Assembly (NCBI RefSeq): GCF_005298175.1
Contig: NZ_SZYH01000001.1
Coordinates: 3,038,001-3,102,000 of the forward strand
DNA from: Marinobacter panjinensis
Lineage (GTDB): Bacteria > Pseudomonadota > Gammaproteobacteria > Pseudomonadales > Oleiphilaceae
Length of the DNA stretch: 64,000 nucleotides
Direction: 5' to 3'
The notes beneath the pieces are model-generated. The model was not told the DNA's origin. It did no database searches and saw only the letters and a program-made list of their open reading frames with translations. The position numbers and the translations under genes were made by a program. Each line of letters starts with the position of its first letter. The stretch's first letter is position 1. Below are positions 1 to 9,327 of the stretch, piece by piece.

Positions 1-408
1 ATTCCCGCCATAGCACTTAGCCAGGCTTTTTTGAGTCGGGAGGGCGTGGACTGGTCGCCGGTCTCGGCCTTCGGAGAGTCGGTGGTGCGCCAATTGTGGC
101 AGCCGGGACAGAGCTTCGCCTGGAATGTGAATTTCCCGGCCTGCGAGGCGGCGGCGATCAGCCAGGCACGTTGGTGCAAGCAGTCCAACGGTTCGATCCA
201 GCGCGCCCGCCTGCTGGCGGGGCAGGATGCCCGCAGCCTGCCGTACTGGTGGCTGGGGTTTGATCGCAGCTCCCGCCACATTGTGGCGCCTGATGAAGAC
301 GTCAGCGTGCTGCGGGACAAGGCCGTTGCTATTACGCCATTGCGCCACCGGGAGCCTCTGCCCGGTGGCACCGAAGTTTTTGATCTGGCCGCCACGGCGG
401 CTCACTGA
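1..408 (+). CDS. SurE-family 5'/3'-nucleotidase, C-terminal part (5' end outside window)
   Basis: The reading frame is open from base 1, so the gene starts upstream of the window. The visible 135 residues begin IPAIALSQAF, like the SurE stretch following the active site, and continue with the family-like NVNFP segment and a C-terminal region ending in ITPLRHREPLPGG. SurE enzymes are metal-dependent phosphatases acting on nucleoside 5'/3'-monophosphates in the cytoplasm. The N-terminal metal-binding DD motif is not in the window, so activity cannot be judged. It stops 22 bp before the acyl-CoA synthetase and may be co-transcribed with it. The family call rests on eye comparison of a fragment. 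Confidence 0.7.
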   Translation: MPAIALSQAFLSREGVDWSPVSAFGESVVRQLWQPGQSFAWNVNFPACEAAAISQARWCKQSNGSIQRARLLAGQDARSLPYWWLGFDRSSRHIVAPDEDVSVLRDKAVAITPLRHREPLPGGTEVFDLAATAAH

Positions 409-430
409 ACCGAATAAGGGGATCACAACA

Positions 431-2098
431 ATGACATTTACACGCCATTACGCCGTTTGGCCAAAAGAACTGCCCAAAAGCATGGCGCTGCCCCAGACCA
501 GCGTGTTTACCAATCTGGAAATCTCTGCGCGGCGTTACCCGGATCGCACCGCGATCATTTTCTACGATGCACCGATGACCTACAGCCGTCTTTTCCGGGA
601 AGTGGAGACGATGGCAGGGTATCTGCAGGCCCAGGGCGTTGCAAAAGGCGACCGGGTGCTGCTGTACATGCAGAACTCCCCCCAGTATGTGATTTCCTAC
701 TACGCCATCCTGCGTGCGGATGCCGTTGTGATTCCGATCAACCCGATGAACCGGTCGGCGGAGCTGGAGCATTACGTGGCGGATACCGGTGCCAGTGTCT
801 GCCTGGCGGGTCAGGAGCTGGCCGGCTTTATTGCCCCCCTGCTGGAAATCACCGATCTCAACCACATAGTGGTGGCCTCCTATGGTACCTACATCAGCCC
901 GGACACCGATCTGGAACTGCCGGCGGAAGTCGCCGCTCCGGCCTGGTCACAGGAGATAGCCGGTGTGGTCAGCTGGGAGCAGGCGCTGGCGACGGATTAT
1001 ACCCCTTCAGCCCACACCGCCGTCCCGGACGATCTTGCCGTTATTCCCTACAGCTCCGGAACCACCGGCGCGCCCAAGGGCTGCATGCACACCCATCGCA
1101 GCGTGATGGCCACCGCCGTGCACCGGGCGTTCTGGAACCTGAGCACGGCCAATACGGTGCAGCTGGCCACCTTGCCGTTCTTCCACGTCACCGGTATGAC
1201 CGGCTCCATGAACAGTCCCATCTACAGCGGTTCCACCACGGTCATCATGACCCGCTGGAACCGCACCACCGCCGCGCGGCTGATCGAGCGTTACCAGGTT
1301 ACCGGCTGGACCAACATTGTCACCATGGCGGTGGATTTCCTGTCCAACCCGGACATCGGCCAGTACGACCTCACCAGCCTCAACACCATCGGCGGTGGTG
1401 GTGCGGCCATGCCGGAATCGGTGGCGGCCAAGCTCAAGACCATGACCGGCCTGGACTACATCGAGGGTTACGGCCTGTCGGAAACCATGGCGGCCACGCA
1501 CATCAATCCGTCGAACCACCCCAAGCCCCAGTGCCTGGGTATTCCGGTGTTTGATGTGGACAGCCGCATCATTGATGTGGAAACCCTGGAAGAGAAAGGC
1601 CCGGGCGAAGTGGGGGAAATTGTCTCCAACGGTCCCCAGGTGACTCTGGGCTACTGGAACCGTCCGGCGGAAACCGAACTCGCCTTCGTGGAGCTCGATG
1701 GCAAGCGTTTCTTCCGTACCGGCGATCTCGCCTACTACGACGAAGAGGGTTATTTCTTCATGGTGGATCGGGTCAAGCGGATGATCAACGCCTCGGGCTA
1801 CAAGGTCTGGCCCTCGGAAGTGGAAGGGCTGATGTACCGGCACCCGGGCATTCACGAGGTGTGCATCATTTCCTCGCCGCACCCCAAGCGAGGGGAGACC
1901 GTCAAGGCCTGCATCGTGCTCACGCCTGAGGCCGACGGTACAACGAGTGAGGCGGATATTATCAGCTGGTGCAAGGAAAATATGGCAGTCTACAAAGTAC
2001 CTGAAATCATTGAGTTTGTGGATGAGCTGCCGAAGTCGCCCACGGGCAAGCTGATGTGGCGGGCGTTACAGGAAGAGGAGTGGAAGGCCAAGGGCTGA
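431..2098 (+). CDS. AMP-forming acyl-CoA synthetase
   Basis: A 555-residue member of the ANL superfamily, which activates a carboxylic acid with ATP to an acyl-AMP and then an acyl-CoA. The P-loop-like motif YSSGTTGAPKGC starts near residue 207. A GYGLSET motif, a C-terminal GDLAYYDEEGYF / DRVKRMINASGYK segment and the catalytic-lysine motif PTGKLMWR follow, so the enzyme looks complete. The ATG at 431 is chosen because the protein begins where family members begin and an AAGGGG sequence precedes it; the longer upstream frame overlaps surE. It lies immediately upstream of a five-gene ABC importer. This suggests that the imported compound is an acid, or becomes one, that is activated here. The substrate cannot be read from the sequence. 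Confidence 0.9.
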   Translation: MTFTRHYAVWPKELPKSMALPQTSVFTNLEISARRYPDRTAIIFYDAPMTYSRLFREVETMAGYLQAQGVAKGDRVLLYMQNSPQYVISYYAILRADAVVIPINPMNRSAELEHYVADTGASVCLAGQELAGFIAPLLEITDLNHIVVASYGTYISPDTDLELPAEVAAPAWSQEIAGVVSWEQALATDYTPSAHTAVPDDLAVIPYSSGTTGAPKGCMHTHRSVMATAVHRAFWNLSTANTVQLATLPFFHVTGMTGSMNSPIYSGSTTVIMTRWNRTTAARLIERYQVTGWTNIVTMAVDFLSNPDIGQYDLTSLNTIGGGGAAMPESVAAKLKTMTGLDYIEGYGLSETMAATHINPSNHPKPQCLGIPVFDVDSRIIDVETLEEKGPGEVGEIVSNGPQVTLGYWNRPAETELAFVELDGKRFFRTGDLAYYDEEGYFFMVDRVKRMINASGYKVWPSEVEGLMYRHPGIHEVCIISSPHPKRGETVKACIVLTPEADGTTSEADIISWCKENMAVYKVPEIIEFVDELPKSPTGKLMWRALQEEEWKAKG

Positions 2099-2259
2099 GT
2101 GACGATTGCGCCCATAATGTTCCGCATGGCGAAACACAATTCTAAATATTGACATGCGAGACGCTCGGTGTAATTGTTTCAAAATGCCGATGCAGGACCA
2201 TCTGGTCCTGCCCGAAACCGCACAGATCGTTACAACAACAAAATAGCGGAGGAGAACAC

Positions 2260-3123
2260 TTGAGCCTTTTCTTGCAGCAAATCATCAACGGATTGACCCT
2301 TGGCAGTATCTACGGTCTCGTAGCCCTGGGTCTGACCCTGGTCTACGGCATACTCCATATCCCCAACTTCGCCCACGGCGCCCTGTATATGGTCGGGGCT
2401 TTCATGTCCTACTTTTTCATGGTGGACCTGGGTGCCCATTACTGGGTTGCCATGGCCGGTTCGGCTGTGGTGGTCGCCATCCTCGCCGTGCTGTGTGAGC
2501 GCCTGGTGTTCCATCCCCTGCGCAACTCTCCGCCGATCCACGACAAGATCGCCGCCATCGGCATCCTGCTGTTTCTGGAAGCGGTGGTGCAGATGTTCTG
2601 GGGCTCGGATTTCCGCCGCATGTCATCGCCCTTCGGCGGCATCCTGAATTTCGACGGGTTGATCATTCCGGAGCAGCGTCTGCTGATCATTGCCGGTGCC
2701 TTCGTGCTGGTGGTGGCACTGCAACTGTTCCTGCGCAAGACCATGACCGGTGCAACGATCATTGCCATGGCCCAGTGCCGCGACGGCGCCTTTCTGGTGG
2801 GTATTGATGCCAACCGGGTGGCGATGATGACCTTTGCCATCTCCGGCATGCTGGCAGCGTTTGCCGCTACTCTCTACGCACCCATCAACCTGGTGTACCC
2901 CGCCATGGGGCACCTGGTGATCATGAAGGCCTTTGTCATCATCATCCTTGGTGGCATGGGCAGCGTTCCCGGGGCCATCGTCGGGGGCATGATTATCGGC
3001 TTTGCCGAGGCGCTGGGTGGCTTTTACATCTCCACTTCCTACAAGGACATCATCGCCTTCGGCCTGCTGGTGCTGATCCTGTCCATCCGTCCACAGGGCC
3101 TGTTCGCGAAGGGGGCGCACTGA
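2260..3123 (+). CDS. Branched-chain amino acid-type ABC transporter permease (LivH-like)
   Basis: Polytopic inner-membrane permease of 287 residues in the LivH family. Hydrophobic segments run throughout, with the family-like opening LQQIINGLTLGSIYGLVALG and the motif VYGILHIPNFAHG near the start. The start is set at TTG 2260 because a strong GGAGGAG ribosome-binding site lies at 2248-2254; the longer frame from 2149 has no such signal. It is the first transport gene after the acyl-CoA synthetase and is followed at 2 bp by the LivM-like permease. Liv-type importers carry many substrates besides leucine, so the ligand is open. Confidence 0.9.
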   Translation: MSLFLQQIINGLTLGSIYGLVALGLTLVYGILHIPNFAHGALYMVGAFMSYFFMVDLGAHYWVAMAGSAVVVAILAVLCERLVFHPLRNSPPIHDKIAAIGILLFLEAVVQMFWGSDFRRMSSPFGGILNFDGLIIPEQRLLIIAGAFVLVVALQLFLRKTMTGATIIAMAQCRDGAFLVGIDANRVAMMTFAISGMLAAFAATLYAPINLVYPAMGHLVIMKAFVIIILGGMGSVPGAIVGGMIIGFAEALGGFYISTSYKDIIAFGLLVLILSIRPQGLFAKGAH

Positions 3124-3125
3124 TC

Positions 3126-4157
3126 ATGTTCAAATTCGCATCCCTGCTGATGACGCCAGCTGCCAAATACCTGATGCTGGCCTTCGCTGTTCTGTTCCCG
3201 TTTTTCGCGGCGAATGAGTACCAGGTGTACGTGATGGCCACCGCTTTTGTCTGGGCCATTGCCGTATACGGCCTCAACATCATCACCGGCTTCTGCGGCC
3301 AGCTGAACCTGGCCCACGGCGGTTTCTTTGCCATCGGCGCCTACACGCTGGGCCTGCTGACCGCCGACTTTGGCTGGAGCTTCTGGCCCGCGTTCCTGGG
3401 CGCCTTGGTGATGACGGCAGTGCTGGGATTCCTGGTGGGTATTGTCTCACTGCGCCTGAAAGAGCACTACTTCGCCATCTTCACGCTGTGTGTGGGCTTC
3501 ATCATCTACCTACTCATCGACAAGTGGGAAGAGCTGACCCACGGCGCCATCGGCGTCCGTGACATTGCCGCACCCTACGGCTTCGGTCTGGTGGATTTCA
3601 CCGAGACCACGCCATTCTACTACCTGGTGCTGGTCTTCCTGGTGTTCGCCATCTGGTTCATGGGGCGGCTGTCGAAATCCCTGCTGGGCCGCACCTTTAT
3701 CGCCATCCGCAACGGCGACGAGCTGGCCCAGTCCCTGGGTATCAACCTGATGCGCAATAAGGTCCTGGCATTTGTCCTGTCCACCACCTATGCCGGCCTG
3801 GCGGGTGCCCTGTATGCCGGCATGGTGCGCTTCATCGGCCCGGAAGAGGCCAATGTCCAGCATACGTTCGATATGATTACTTACCTACTGGTGGGCGGTA
3901 TCGGCACCATTATGGGGCCGCTGCTGGGAACCATCGGTCTCGTGTGGATTACCCAGTCACTGCAGTTCCTGGAAGAGTACCGGATGATCATTTTCGGGCC
4001 GCTGCTGGTGCTGCTGGTGATCTTCTTCCCTCGGGGTATTACCGGTTCTTTCCTGACCTGGATGCACCGCAAGTCCCAGGCACTCGCTCCCGCGAAAAAG
4101 CGACAGGAGAGCAAGGTAGCTACCGCACAGAACCGGGAGGCAGAGAGCAATGCTTAA
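3126..4157 (+). CDS. Branched-chain amino acid-type ABC transporter permease (LivM-like)
   Basis: Second permease subunit, 343 residues, with many hydrophobic segments and the family motif YGLNIITGFCGQLNLAHGGF around residue 50. The C-terminus is basic and cytoplasmic (KKRQESKVATAQNREAES). It would pair with the LivH-like subunit to form the membrane channel. Its last 8 bases overlap the start of the next ATPase gene, which suggests translational coupling. The tight packing 3126-5614 indicates one operon. Confidence 0.9.
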   Translation: MFKFASLLMTPAAKYLMLAFAVLFPFFAANEYQVYVMATAFVWAIAVYGLNIITGFCGQLNLAHGGFFAIGAYTLGLLTADFGWSFWPAFLGALVMTAVLGFLVGIVSLRLKEHYFAIFTLCVGFIIYLLIDKWEELTHGAIGVRDIAAPYGFGLVDFTETTPFYYLVLVFLVFAIWFMGRLSKSLLGRTFIAIRNGDELAQSLGINLMRNKVLAFVLSTTYAGLAGALYAGMVRFIGPEEANVQHTFDMITYLLVGGIGTIMGPLLGTIGLVWITQSLQFLEEYRMIIFGPLLVLLVIFFPRGITGSFLTWMHRKSQALAPAKKRQESKVATAQNREAESNA

Positions 4158-4920
4158 GGTAGAACATCTGACCAGAATGTTTGGCGGCCTGGCGGCGGTG
4201 AACGACGTGTCGGTTGAGTTCGAGACCGGCAAGATCAACGCCATCATCGGCCCTAATGGTGCCGGCAAGAGCACCTTCTTTAACCTGATCTCGGGCCTGC
4301 ACCAGCCCACCTCGGGCCGTATCCTGCTGGACGGCGTGGACGTGACCAGGCTGCCCAGCGATCAGGTAGCAAGGCTGGGCGTGGGTCGTACCTTCCAGAC
4401 CACCAACCTGTTCGAGCAGGCCACCGTGCTGGACAACCTGATCGTGGGGCATCGACTGCGCACCCGATCCGGACTGTGGGACGTGCTGATCAACAGTAAA
4501 CGCCTGCAGCGGGAAGAAAAAGCCGCGCGGGAGAAGGCCATGGAAGCTCTCGAATTTGTCGGCCTCGCCCATGTGGCCGGCCAGTTCATCGCCGATATCA
4601 CCCAGGAAGAACGCAAACGGGTGGCCTTTGCGCTGGCGCTGGCGACAGATCCGAAGCTCGTGCTGCTGGACGAGCCGGCGGCCGGTATCAATCCGGAAGA
4701 GACCGTCGGTTTCGCCGCCCTGATGCGCAAGATGGTGGATGAGAAAGGCCTGACCGTGTGCCTGATCGAGCACAAGATGGACATGATCATGAGCCTGGCG
4801 GACAAGATCATGGTGTTGGACCACGGCGAGAAGATCGCCGAGGGCAGCCCGGAGGAAGTGCGCAACAATCCGGTGGTGATCGAGGCCTATCTGGGAGGTG
4901 ACGAAGATGCTGCAGCTTGA
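4150..4920 (+). CDS. ABC transporter ATP-binding protein (LivG-like), non-canonical signature motif
   Basis: ATPase subunit of 256 residues. Walker A is GPNGAGKST at residues 34-42, and Walker B with the catalytic Glu is LVLLDEPAAGINP. The C-terminal LivG extension is present (IEHKMDMIMSLADKI, then SPEEVRNNPVVIEAYLGG). The position normally holding LSxGQ reads ITQEE at residues 150-154, followed by RKRVAFALAL. The fold is intact but the signature that acts on the partner's ATP is changed. The downstream LivF-like ATPase has a normal LSGGQ, so the heterodimer may have one weakened ATP site. The overlap with both neighbours supports operon membership. Confidence 0.9.
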   Translation: MLKVEHLTRMFGGLAAVNDVSVEFETGKINAIIGPNGAGKSTFFNLISGLHQPTSGRILLDGVDVTRLPSDQVARLGVGRTFQTTNLFEQATVLDNLIVGHRLRTRSGLWDVLINSKRLQREEKAAREKAMEALEFVGLAHVAGQFIADITQEERKRVAFALALATDPKLVLLDEPAAGINPEETVGFAALMRKMVDEKGLTVCLIEHKMDMIMSLADKIMVLDHGEKIAEGSPEEVRNNPVVIEAYLGGDEDAAA

Positions 4921-5614
4921 TCATGTGGATGTCTGCTACGGCAGCTTCAAGGCCCTGACCGATATATCCATGATCGTGGACACCGGCGAACTGGTCGTGC
5001 TTCTGGGAGCCAATGGCGCCGGTAAAACCAGCCTGTTCAACGCCATCAGTGGATTGGTGAAGCCGACCGCCGGTGACATCCGTTTCGAAGACAAGCAGCT
5101 CAATGGCATGAAAGCCAGCGCCATTGTCGCCAGCGGCGTGGTGCAGTGTGCCGAGGGGCGCAAGCTGTTCCCGCAGATGAGCGTGATGCAGAACCTGATG
5201 ATGGGCGCTTACGTGCACCGCCGTGACCGCCAGGGTAACAGGAAGCGCCTTAATGAGGTGCTGGAGCTGTTTCCGATTCTGGCGGACAAGGCTAATGAGG
5301 AGGCGGGCTCACTGTCCGGCGGTCAGCAGCAGATGGTGGCCATCGGTCGCGCGCTGATGAGTCGGCCACGGCTGCTGATGCTGGATGAACCATCCCTGGG
5401 CCTGGCTCCATTAGTGGTCCGGCAGGTGTTCGAAACCATCAGGCAGATCAATAGCCTGGGCACAACCGTATTGCTGGCTGAGCAGAATGCCTTTGCCGCC
5501 CTGAAAATTGCCCACCGCGCTTACGTTATGGAAAACGGCCACCTGGTGATGGAAGGCGACCGGGAAGCGATGCTTGGCAATGAACAGGTTCGCAAGGCGT
5601 ATATCGGGGCCTGA
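4907..5614 (+). CDS. ABC transporter ATP-binding protein (LivF-like)
   Basis: Second ATPase subunit, 235 residues. Walker A is GANGAGKTS, the signature is LSGGQQQM, Walker B is LLMLDEPSLGLAP, and the H-loop region reads TTVLLAEQNAFAAL; all are canonical. The ATG at 4907 is preferred over GTG 4898 because a GGGAGG ribosome-binding site at 4893-4898 is then correctly spaced. The start overlaps the end of the LivG-like gene by 14 bases. Together with the other subunits it should power uptake through the inner membrane. Confidence 0.9.
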   Translation: MLQLDHVDVCYGSFKALTDISMIVDTGELVVLLGANGAGKTSLFNAISGLVKPTAGDIRFEDKQLNGMKASAIVASGVVQCAEGRKLFPQMSVMQNLMMGAYVHRRDRQGNRKRLNEVLELFPILADKANEEAGSLSGGQQQMVAIGRALMSRPRLLMLDEPSLGLAPLVVRQVFETIRQINSLGTTVLLAEQNAFAALKIAHRAYVMENGHLVMEGDREAMLGNEQVRKAYIGA

Positions 5615-5667
5615 CCGGCCCGAGACAATAATCAGAGTGACACGCACAACACAACCAGGAGATAACA

Positions 5668-6816
5668 ATGAAAATAGCCAGAACGCTGGGCCAGGCTGTC
5701 GCAACAGTGACCCTGGGCATGAGCCTGTCCGCCGGTGCAATGGCCGGTGAAGTGAATATCGGATTCACCGGCCCGTTAAGCGGCGGCGCCGCCCTTTACG
5801 GCGAAAACACCCTGTCCGGACTGCGGATGGCGGTGGACGAAATCAACGCCGCTGGCGGGTTTGACCTGAACGGCGAGAAAACCACCGTCAACCTCGTTTC
5901 CCTGGATGATCGCTACTCACCATCCCAGGCTGCCACCAACGCCAAGCGCCTGAAGCAGGAGTCTGACGTGTCGGCGGTGTTCGTGCCGCATTCCGGCGGC
6001 ATCTTTGCCCTGCAGGATTTCAACGAGAAAGACAATTTCCTGGTGATGGCCTATTCCAGCGTGCCCAGCATCACCGAGCAGGGCAACGGCCTGACCCTGC
6101 GCATTCCGCCCACCTTTGACGGCTATGTCAAAGCCTTCACCGACTACGCCCTGGAGCACCAGGGCAACAAACTGGGCATGGGCGGTGCCACCCACGAATA
6201 CGCCAAGATATGGGCTTCCATGATCAAGGACGAGTGGCAGGCCAAAGGCGGTGAAGTCGTGGCCGAGACCCCCATGGATTACAACAAATCGGCAGACTTC
6301 TTCACCGGCGTCAGCCGCATCATCGCCAACGGTCCGGACGTGATGTTTGTCGGCGGTGCCTCCGAACCCACTGGCCTGGTGGTACAACAGGCGCGACAGA
6401 TGGGCTTTCAGGGCGGTTTCATCGTGATGGACCAGGCCAAGATTGATGAAGTGGCTGAAGTGGCAGGAGGACTCGATATGCTGGAGGGAGCCATCGGCGT
6501 GGTTCCCCTGAGCGTCTATGAAACCGATGCCGCGAAAGACTTTATCGAGCGATACAAGGCAGAGTACGACAAAATGCCAGGCTCCGAAGCCGCGTACAAC
6601 TACCTGGCTCTGCACGCCCTGGTAGAAGCCATGGACACCACCGACTCCACCGACCCGAAAACTCTCCGTGCCGCCATCGGCGATGCCCTGAAAAATATGG
6701 ATGCCAGCAAGAATCCGTATGAAATCGTTGAGGTGACCGAGAATGGCGGGTTTGTTACTGAAACCACCCTGGCGGTGGTGAAAGACGGTGAGATCGTGCG
6801 GGAGGAAATTGAATGA
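5668..6816 (+). CDS. Periplasmic substrate-binding protein of the Liv-type ABC transporter
   Basis: A 382-residue LivK-like (type I periplasmic binding) protein. The N-terminus is a classical signal peptide (MKIARTLGQAV... ending SAGAMA, cleavage before GEVN). The mature protein opens IGFTGPLSGGAALYGE, typical of amino-acid and amide binding proteins. A GGAGA ribosome-binding site precedes ATG 5668. The gene is last in the operon and is followed by a strong terminator. Ligand specificity cannot be deduced. The neighbouring acyl-CoA ligase argues for a carboxylate, but that is inference. Confidence 0.9.
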   Translation: MKIARTLGQAVATVTLGMSLSAGAMAGEVNIGFTGPLSGGAALYGENTLSGLRMAVDEINAAGGFDLNGEKTTVNLVSLDDRYSPSQAATNAKRLKQESDVSAVFVPHSGGIFALQDFNEKDNFLVMAYSSVPSITEQGNGLTLRIPPTFDGYVKAFTDYALEHQGNKLGMGGATHEYAKIWASMIKDEWQAKGGEVVAETPMDYNKSADFFTGVSRIIANGPDVMFVGGASEPTGLVVQQARQMGFQGGFIVMDQAKIDEVAEVAGGLDMLEGAIGVVPLSVYETDAAKDFIERYKAEYDKMPGSEAAYNYLALHALVEAMDTTDSTDPKTLRAAIGDALKNMDASKNPYEIVEVTENGGFVTETTLAVVKDGEIVREEIE

Positions 6817-6840
6817 TCGGGTCTCCGCGCCCGTTGTTAT

Positions 6841-6868
6841 AAAAAAGGGGCCTCCGGCCCCTTTTTTC
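6841..6868. terminator. Bidirectional rho-independent terminator
   Basis: A perfect 12-bp inverted repeat (AAAAAAGGGGCC / GGCCCCTTTTTT) with a 3-nt loop. It lies between the converging transporter operon and the maoC-like gene. It has a U-tract in both directions and can serve both transcription units. Confidence 0.93.
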
Positions 6869-6887
6869 AGTTCATGGCGACGACTAT

Positions 6888-7343
6888 CTAAGCCACATAC
6901 ATCACCAGATTCTCCGCCACACAGGCAGGCCTGTCCTCGCCCTGGATTTCCAAGGTGGTCCTATAAGTGGCCAGGGTGCGCTGGTCGTCCAGTCTGGTCA
7001 CATCCATCAGCTCCATTTTGCTCCGGATAGCCGACCCGGACTTCACCGCGGCGGGGAAGCGCAGCTTGTTTATCCCGTAGTTGATGCTGGCGCTTTTACC
7101 CTGCACGTTAATCACCTGCTGATTCAACAGAGGAATCAGGGAGGCTGTCAGAAAACCGTGGGCCACAGTGCTCTTCCAGGGTGATTCACGCCTTGCCCGT
7201 TCGACATCCAGATGAATCCACTGGTGGTCACCCGTGGCATCGGCAAAAGCCTGAATCATCTCCTGGGTGACGGTTTTCCAGGGGCTGTGACCAATCAAAG
7301 AACCCTTGTGCTTTTCCAGATCGTTCAGCTCAACCGAAAGCAT
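6888..7343 (-). CDS. MaoC-family (R)-specific enoyl-CoA hydratase-like protein
   Basis: A 151-residue hot-dog-fold protein. The hydratase motif FADATGDHQWIHLD is at residues 33-46, with the expected catalytic Asp39 and His44, followed by AHGFLTASLI. MaoC-type hydratases add water to trans-2-enoyl-CoAs in beta-oxidation-like pathways. It is the last gene of a six-gene minus-strand operon of acyl-CoA enzymes and could supply the hydration step that the operon otherwise lacks. Length and motif fit the single-domain family. The precise acyl substrate is unknown. Confidence 0.85.
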   Translation of the reverse strand: MLSVELNDLEKHKGSLIGHSPWKTVTQEMIQAFADATGDHQWIHLDVERARRESPWKSTVAHGFLTASLIPLLNQQVINVQGKSASINYGINKLRFPAAVKSGSAIRSKMELMDVTRLDDQRTLATYRTTLEIQGEDRPACVAENLVMYVA

Positions 7344-7382
7344 GCCTGCATCCTTGAATCGATGGTTAGAGCAGAAATGAAA

Positions 7383-8156
7383 TCACACGGCGTAGCCGGG
7401 ATTCTTGCTATCAAGCAGCCGAACCAGAGCAGGCCAGGTCAGAGCCGCCGCAGCACCCAGTGACTGAGACTGGTCCGCCGTGGTCTGAATGGCCTGCTCC
7501 GAAGGCATGTAGGTCGGCCCACAACTCTGGGCCTTGACCTGAATCTCGCAGGCCTTCATCAGGAAATACAGATAGGTGAAGGTCTCAGGCACGTCCTTAC
7601 CGGCCGTCAGCACACCATGGTTGCGCAACAGCATCATCGACTTGTCGCCAAGATCGTTGATCAGCCGCTCGCGCTCATCCAGATTCAGGGCAACGCCCTC
7701 GTAATCGTGATAGCTCAGGTGATTCAGGCACAGCATGGCCGTCTGGCTCAGGGGCAGCAGGCCGTCCCGGTGGGCGGATACGGCGACGCCATCGGGCGCG
7801 TGCAGGTGCATCACCGCGCCTGCGTCTTCCCGGCCCATGTGCACCGCACTGTGAATGGTAAAGCCGGCCGGATTGACACGGCTCAGGCCGCCGGATTCCA
7901 CCACCTGGCCGTCCCGGTCCACCTTCACCAGCGAAGAAGCCGTGATTTCATGGAACAGCAGGCCGTAAGGATTGATCAGGAAATGATGCTCCGGGCCCGG
8001 CACCCGCGCGGACAGATGGGTGAACACCAGATCGTCCCAGCCAAACAGCGCCACCAGGCGGTAGGCCGCAGCCAGCTCGGTACGCACCTTCCATTCGGCT
8101 TTCTTCAGATCCTGCTGCGCCGACTGATCGCTCGTCGTTGTCATGGTCATGTCCAT
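7383..8156 (-). CDS. Class II aldolase/adducin-domain protein
   Basis: A 257-residue cytoplasmic protein with the class II aldolase/adducin fold. The metal-binding His cluster is visible (VMHLHAP, then LRNHGVLTAG), together with the conserved FTHLSARVPG near residue 47. True family aldolases cleave sugar phosphates, but adducin-type members near acyl-CoA genes are usually of unknown function. It lies 6 bp downstream of an acyl-CoA dehydrogenase and 39 bp upstream of the maoC-like gene, so it is very likely co-transcribed. Several Met codons lie within the first five residues, so the exact start may be a few codons later. Confidence 0.8.
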   Translation of the reverse strand: MDMTMTTTSDQSAQQDLKKAEWKVRTELAAAYRLVALFGWDDLVFTHLSARVPGPEHHFLINPYGLLFHEITASSLVKVDRDGQVVESGGLSRVNPAGFTIHSAVHMGREDAGAVMHLHAPDGVAVSAHRDGLLPLSQTAMLCLNHLSYHDYEGVALNLDERERLINDLGDKSMMLLRNHGVLTAGKDVPETFTYLYFLMKACEIQVKAQSCGPTYMPSEQAIQTTADQSQSLGAAAALTWPALVRLLDSKNPGYAV

Positions 8157-8162
8157 CGCCTG

Positions 8163-9317
8163 TTAGCTTGCCTGAAGCAGGGAGGCGTAACGTTCCAGGT
8201 GGAAATCGTCGTCCCCGAGCTGGTGGTTGATACCGATCAGCCGCTTGGCATAGTGGGCAAAGTTGTATTCCCAGGTCATGCCAATACCGCCATGCATCTG
8301 GATACCGCTTTCGGAAATAAACTGACCGGCGCGTCCGATGACATTCTTGGCGCCAGCGAGCACACGACGACGCTCATCACTCTGTTCACCGTCGGCAACG
8401 CTGGCGGCCAGAATGGCCATGGAACGGGCCTGCTCCAGCTCTGACATCATGTCCACCATGCGGTGCTGCAGGACCTGGAACTTGCCGATGGGTACGCCAA
8501 ACTGCTTGCGCTGTTTAAGGTACTCCAGGGTCAGCTCGTTGGCCACCTCCATCACGCCGACAGCCTCGGCACACAGGGCAGCGATGGCGCGGCCGGCCTG
8601 GTAGTCAATCACCTCGCCAGCCTTGCCTTCCTCGCCCAGCAGCGCACCGGCATCCACCTGAACGTTGGTCAGGGTGATGTCACAACCTTTGGCACCGTCG
8701 ATGGTGGGGTAAGTGCGGCGCTCAACGCCGGCGGTATCCGGGCTCAGTGCAAACAGGCTGATGCCGTCGGCGTCGCGGGTGTCGCCCGAGGTGCGGGCCG
8801 ATATCACGATCACGTCGGCACAATGTCCACCGATCACCACCGCCTTGCGGCCATTCAGTACGTAACCCTCTCCATTACCCCCACCGTTTTTCTCGGCACG
8901 GGTTTCCACGTTGTTCAGGTCGTAGTAGCTCTGGGGCTCCTGCAGGCCTACCGCGGCTTTCAGTTCGCCGCTGGCGATACCGGCCAGCCAGGTTTCCTTC
9001 TGGCTGTCGTTGCCAGCCTGACCAATCAGGCCGCCACCGAGAATGATGGACTGAAGATAGGGCTCAAGGCACAGTCCGCGGCCCAGTTCCGTCATCAGCG
9101 ACTGCACTTCCACGCCACCGCCACCGAAGCCACCGAGCTCCTCGGGAAAAGGCACGGCAGTCAGGCCCAGTTCGCTGAGCTGCTTCCAGAAATCGGCGCC
9201 GAAGCCCAGGTCGGTTTCGCTGAACGCCAGTCGTTTTTCAAAACTGTATTCACCGCGCACCAGGCGGGCCACGGTGTCCTGCAGCATCTGCTGTTCTTCG
9301 TTGAGTCGGAAATCCAT
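8163..9317 (-). CDS. Acyl-CoA dehydrogenase (first of an adjacent pair)
   Basis: A 384-residue FAD-dependent acyl-CoA dehydrogenase-family protein that would introduce the alpha,beta double bond. N-terminal helices (MDFRLNEEQQMLQDTVARLV), the middle beta domain and a C-terminal helical domain are present, with RKQFGVPIGKFQVLQHRMVD and SGIQMHGGIGMTWEYNFAHY. It lies 10 bp after a second, divergent acyl-CoA dehydrogenase gene. Such pairs often form heteromeric dehydrogenases in which only one subunit supplies the catalytic base. Whether this pair does so is an inference from arrangement alone. Confidence 0.88.
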   Translation of the reverse strand: MDFRLNEEQQMLQDTVARLVRGEYSFEKRLAFSETDLGFGADFWKQLSELGLTAVPFPEELGGFGGGGVEVQSLMTELGRGLCLEPYLQSIILGGGLIGQAGNDSQKETWLAGIASGELKAAVGLQEPQSYYDLNNVETRAEKNGGGNGEGYVLNGRKAVVIGGHCADVIVISARTSGDTRDADGISLFALSPDTAGVERRTYPTIDGAKGCDITLTNVQVDAGALLGEEGKAGEVIDYQAGRAIAALCAEAVGVMEVANELTLEYLKQRKQFGVPIGKFQVLQHRMVDMMSELEQARSMAILAASVADGEQSDERRRVLAGAKNVIGRAGQFISESGIQMHGGIGMTWEYNFAHYAKRLIGINHQLGDDDFHLERYASLLQAS

Positions 9318-9327
9318 GGTCGCCTCC

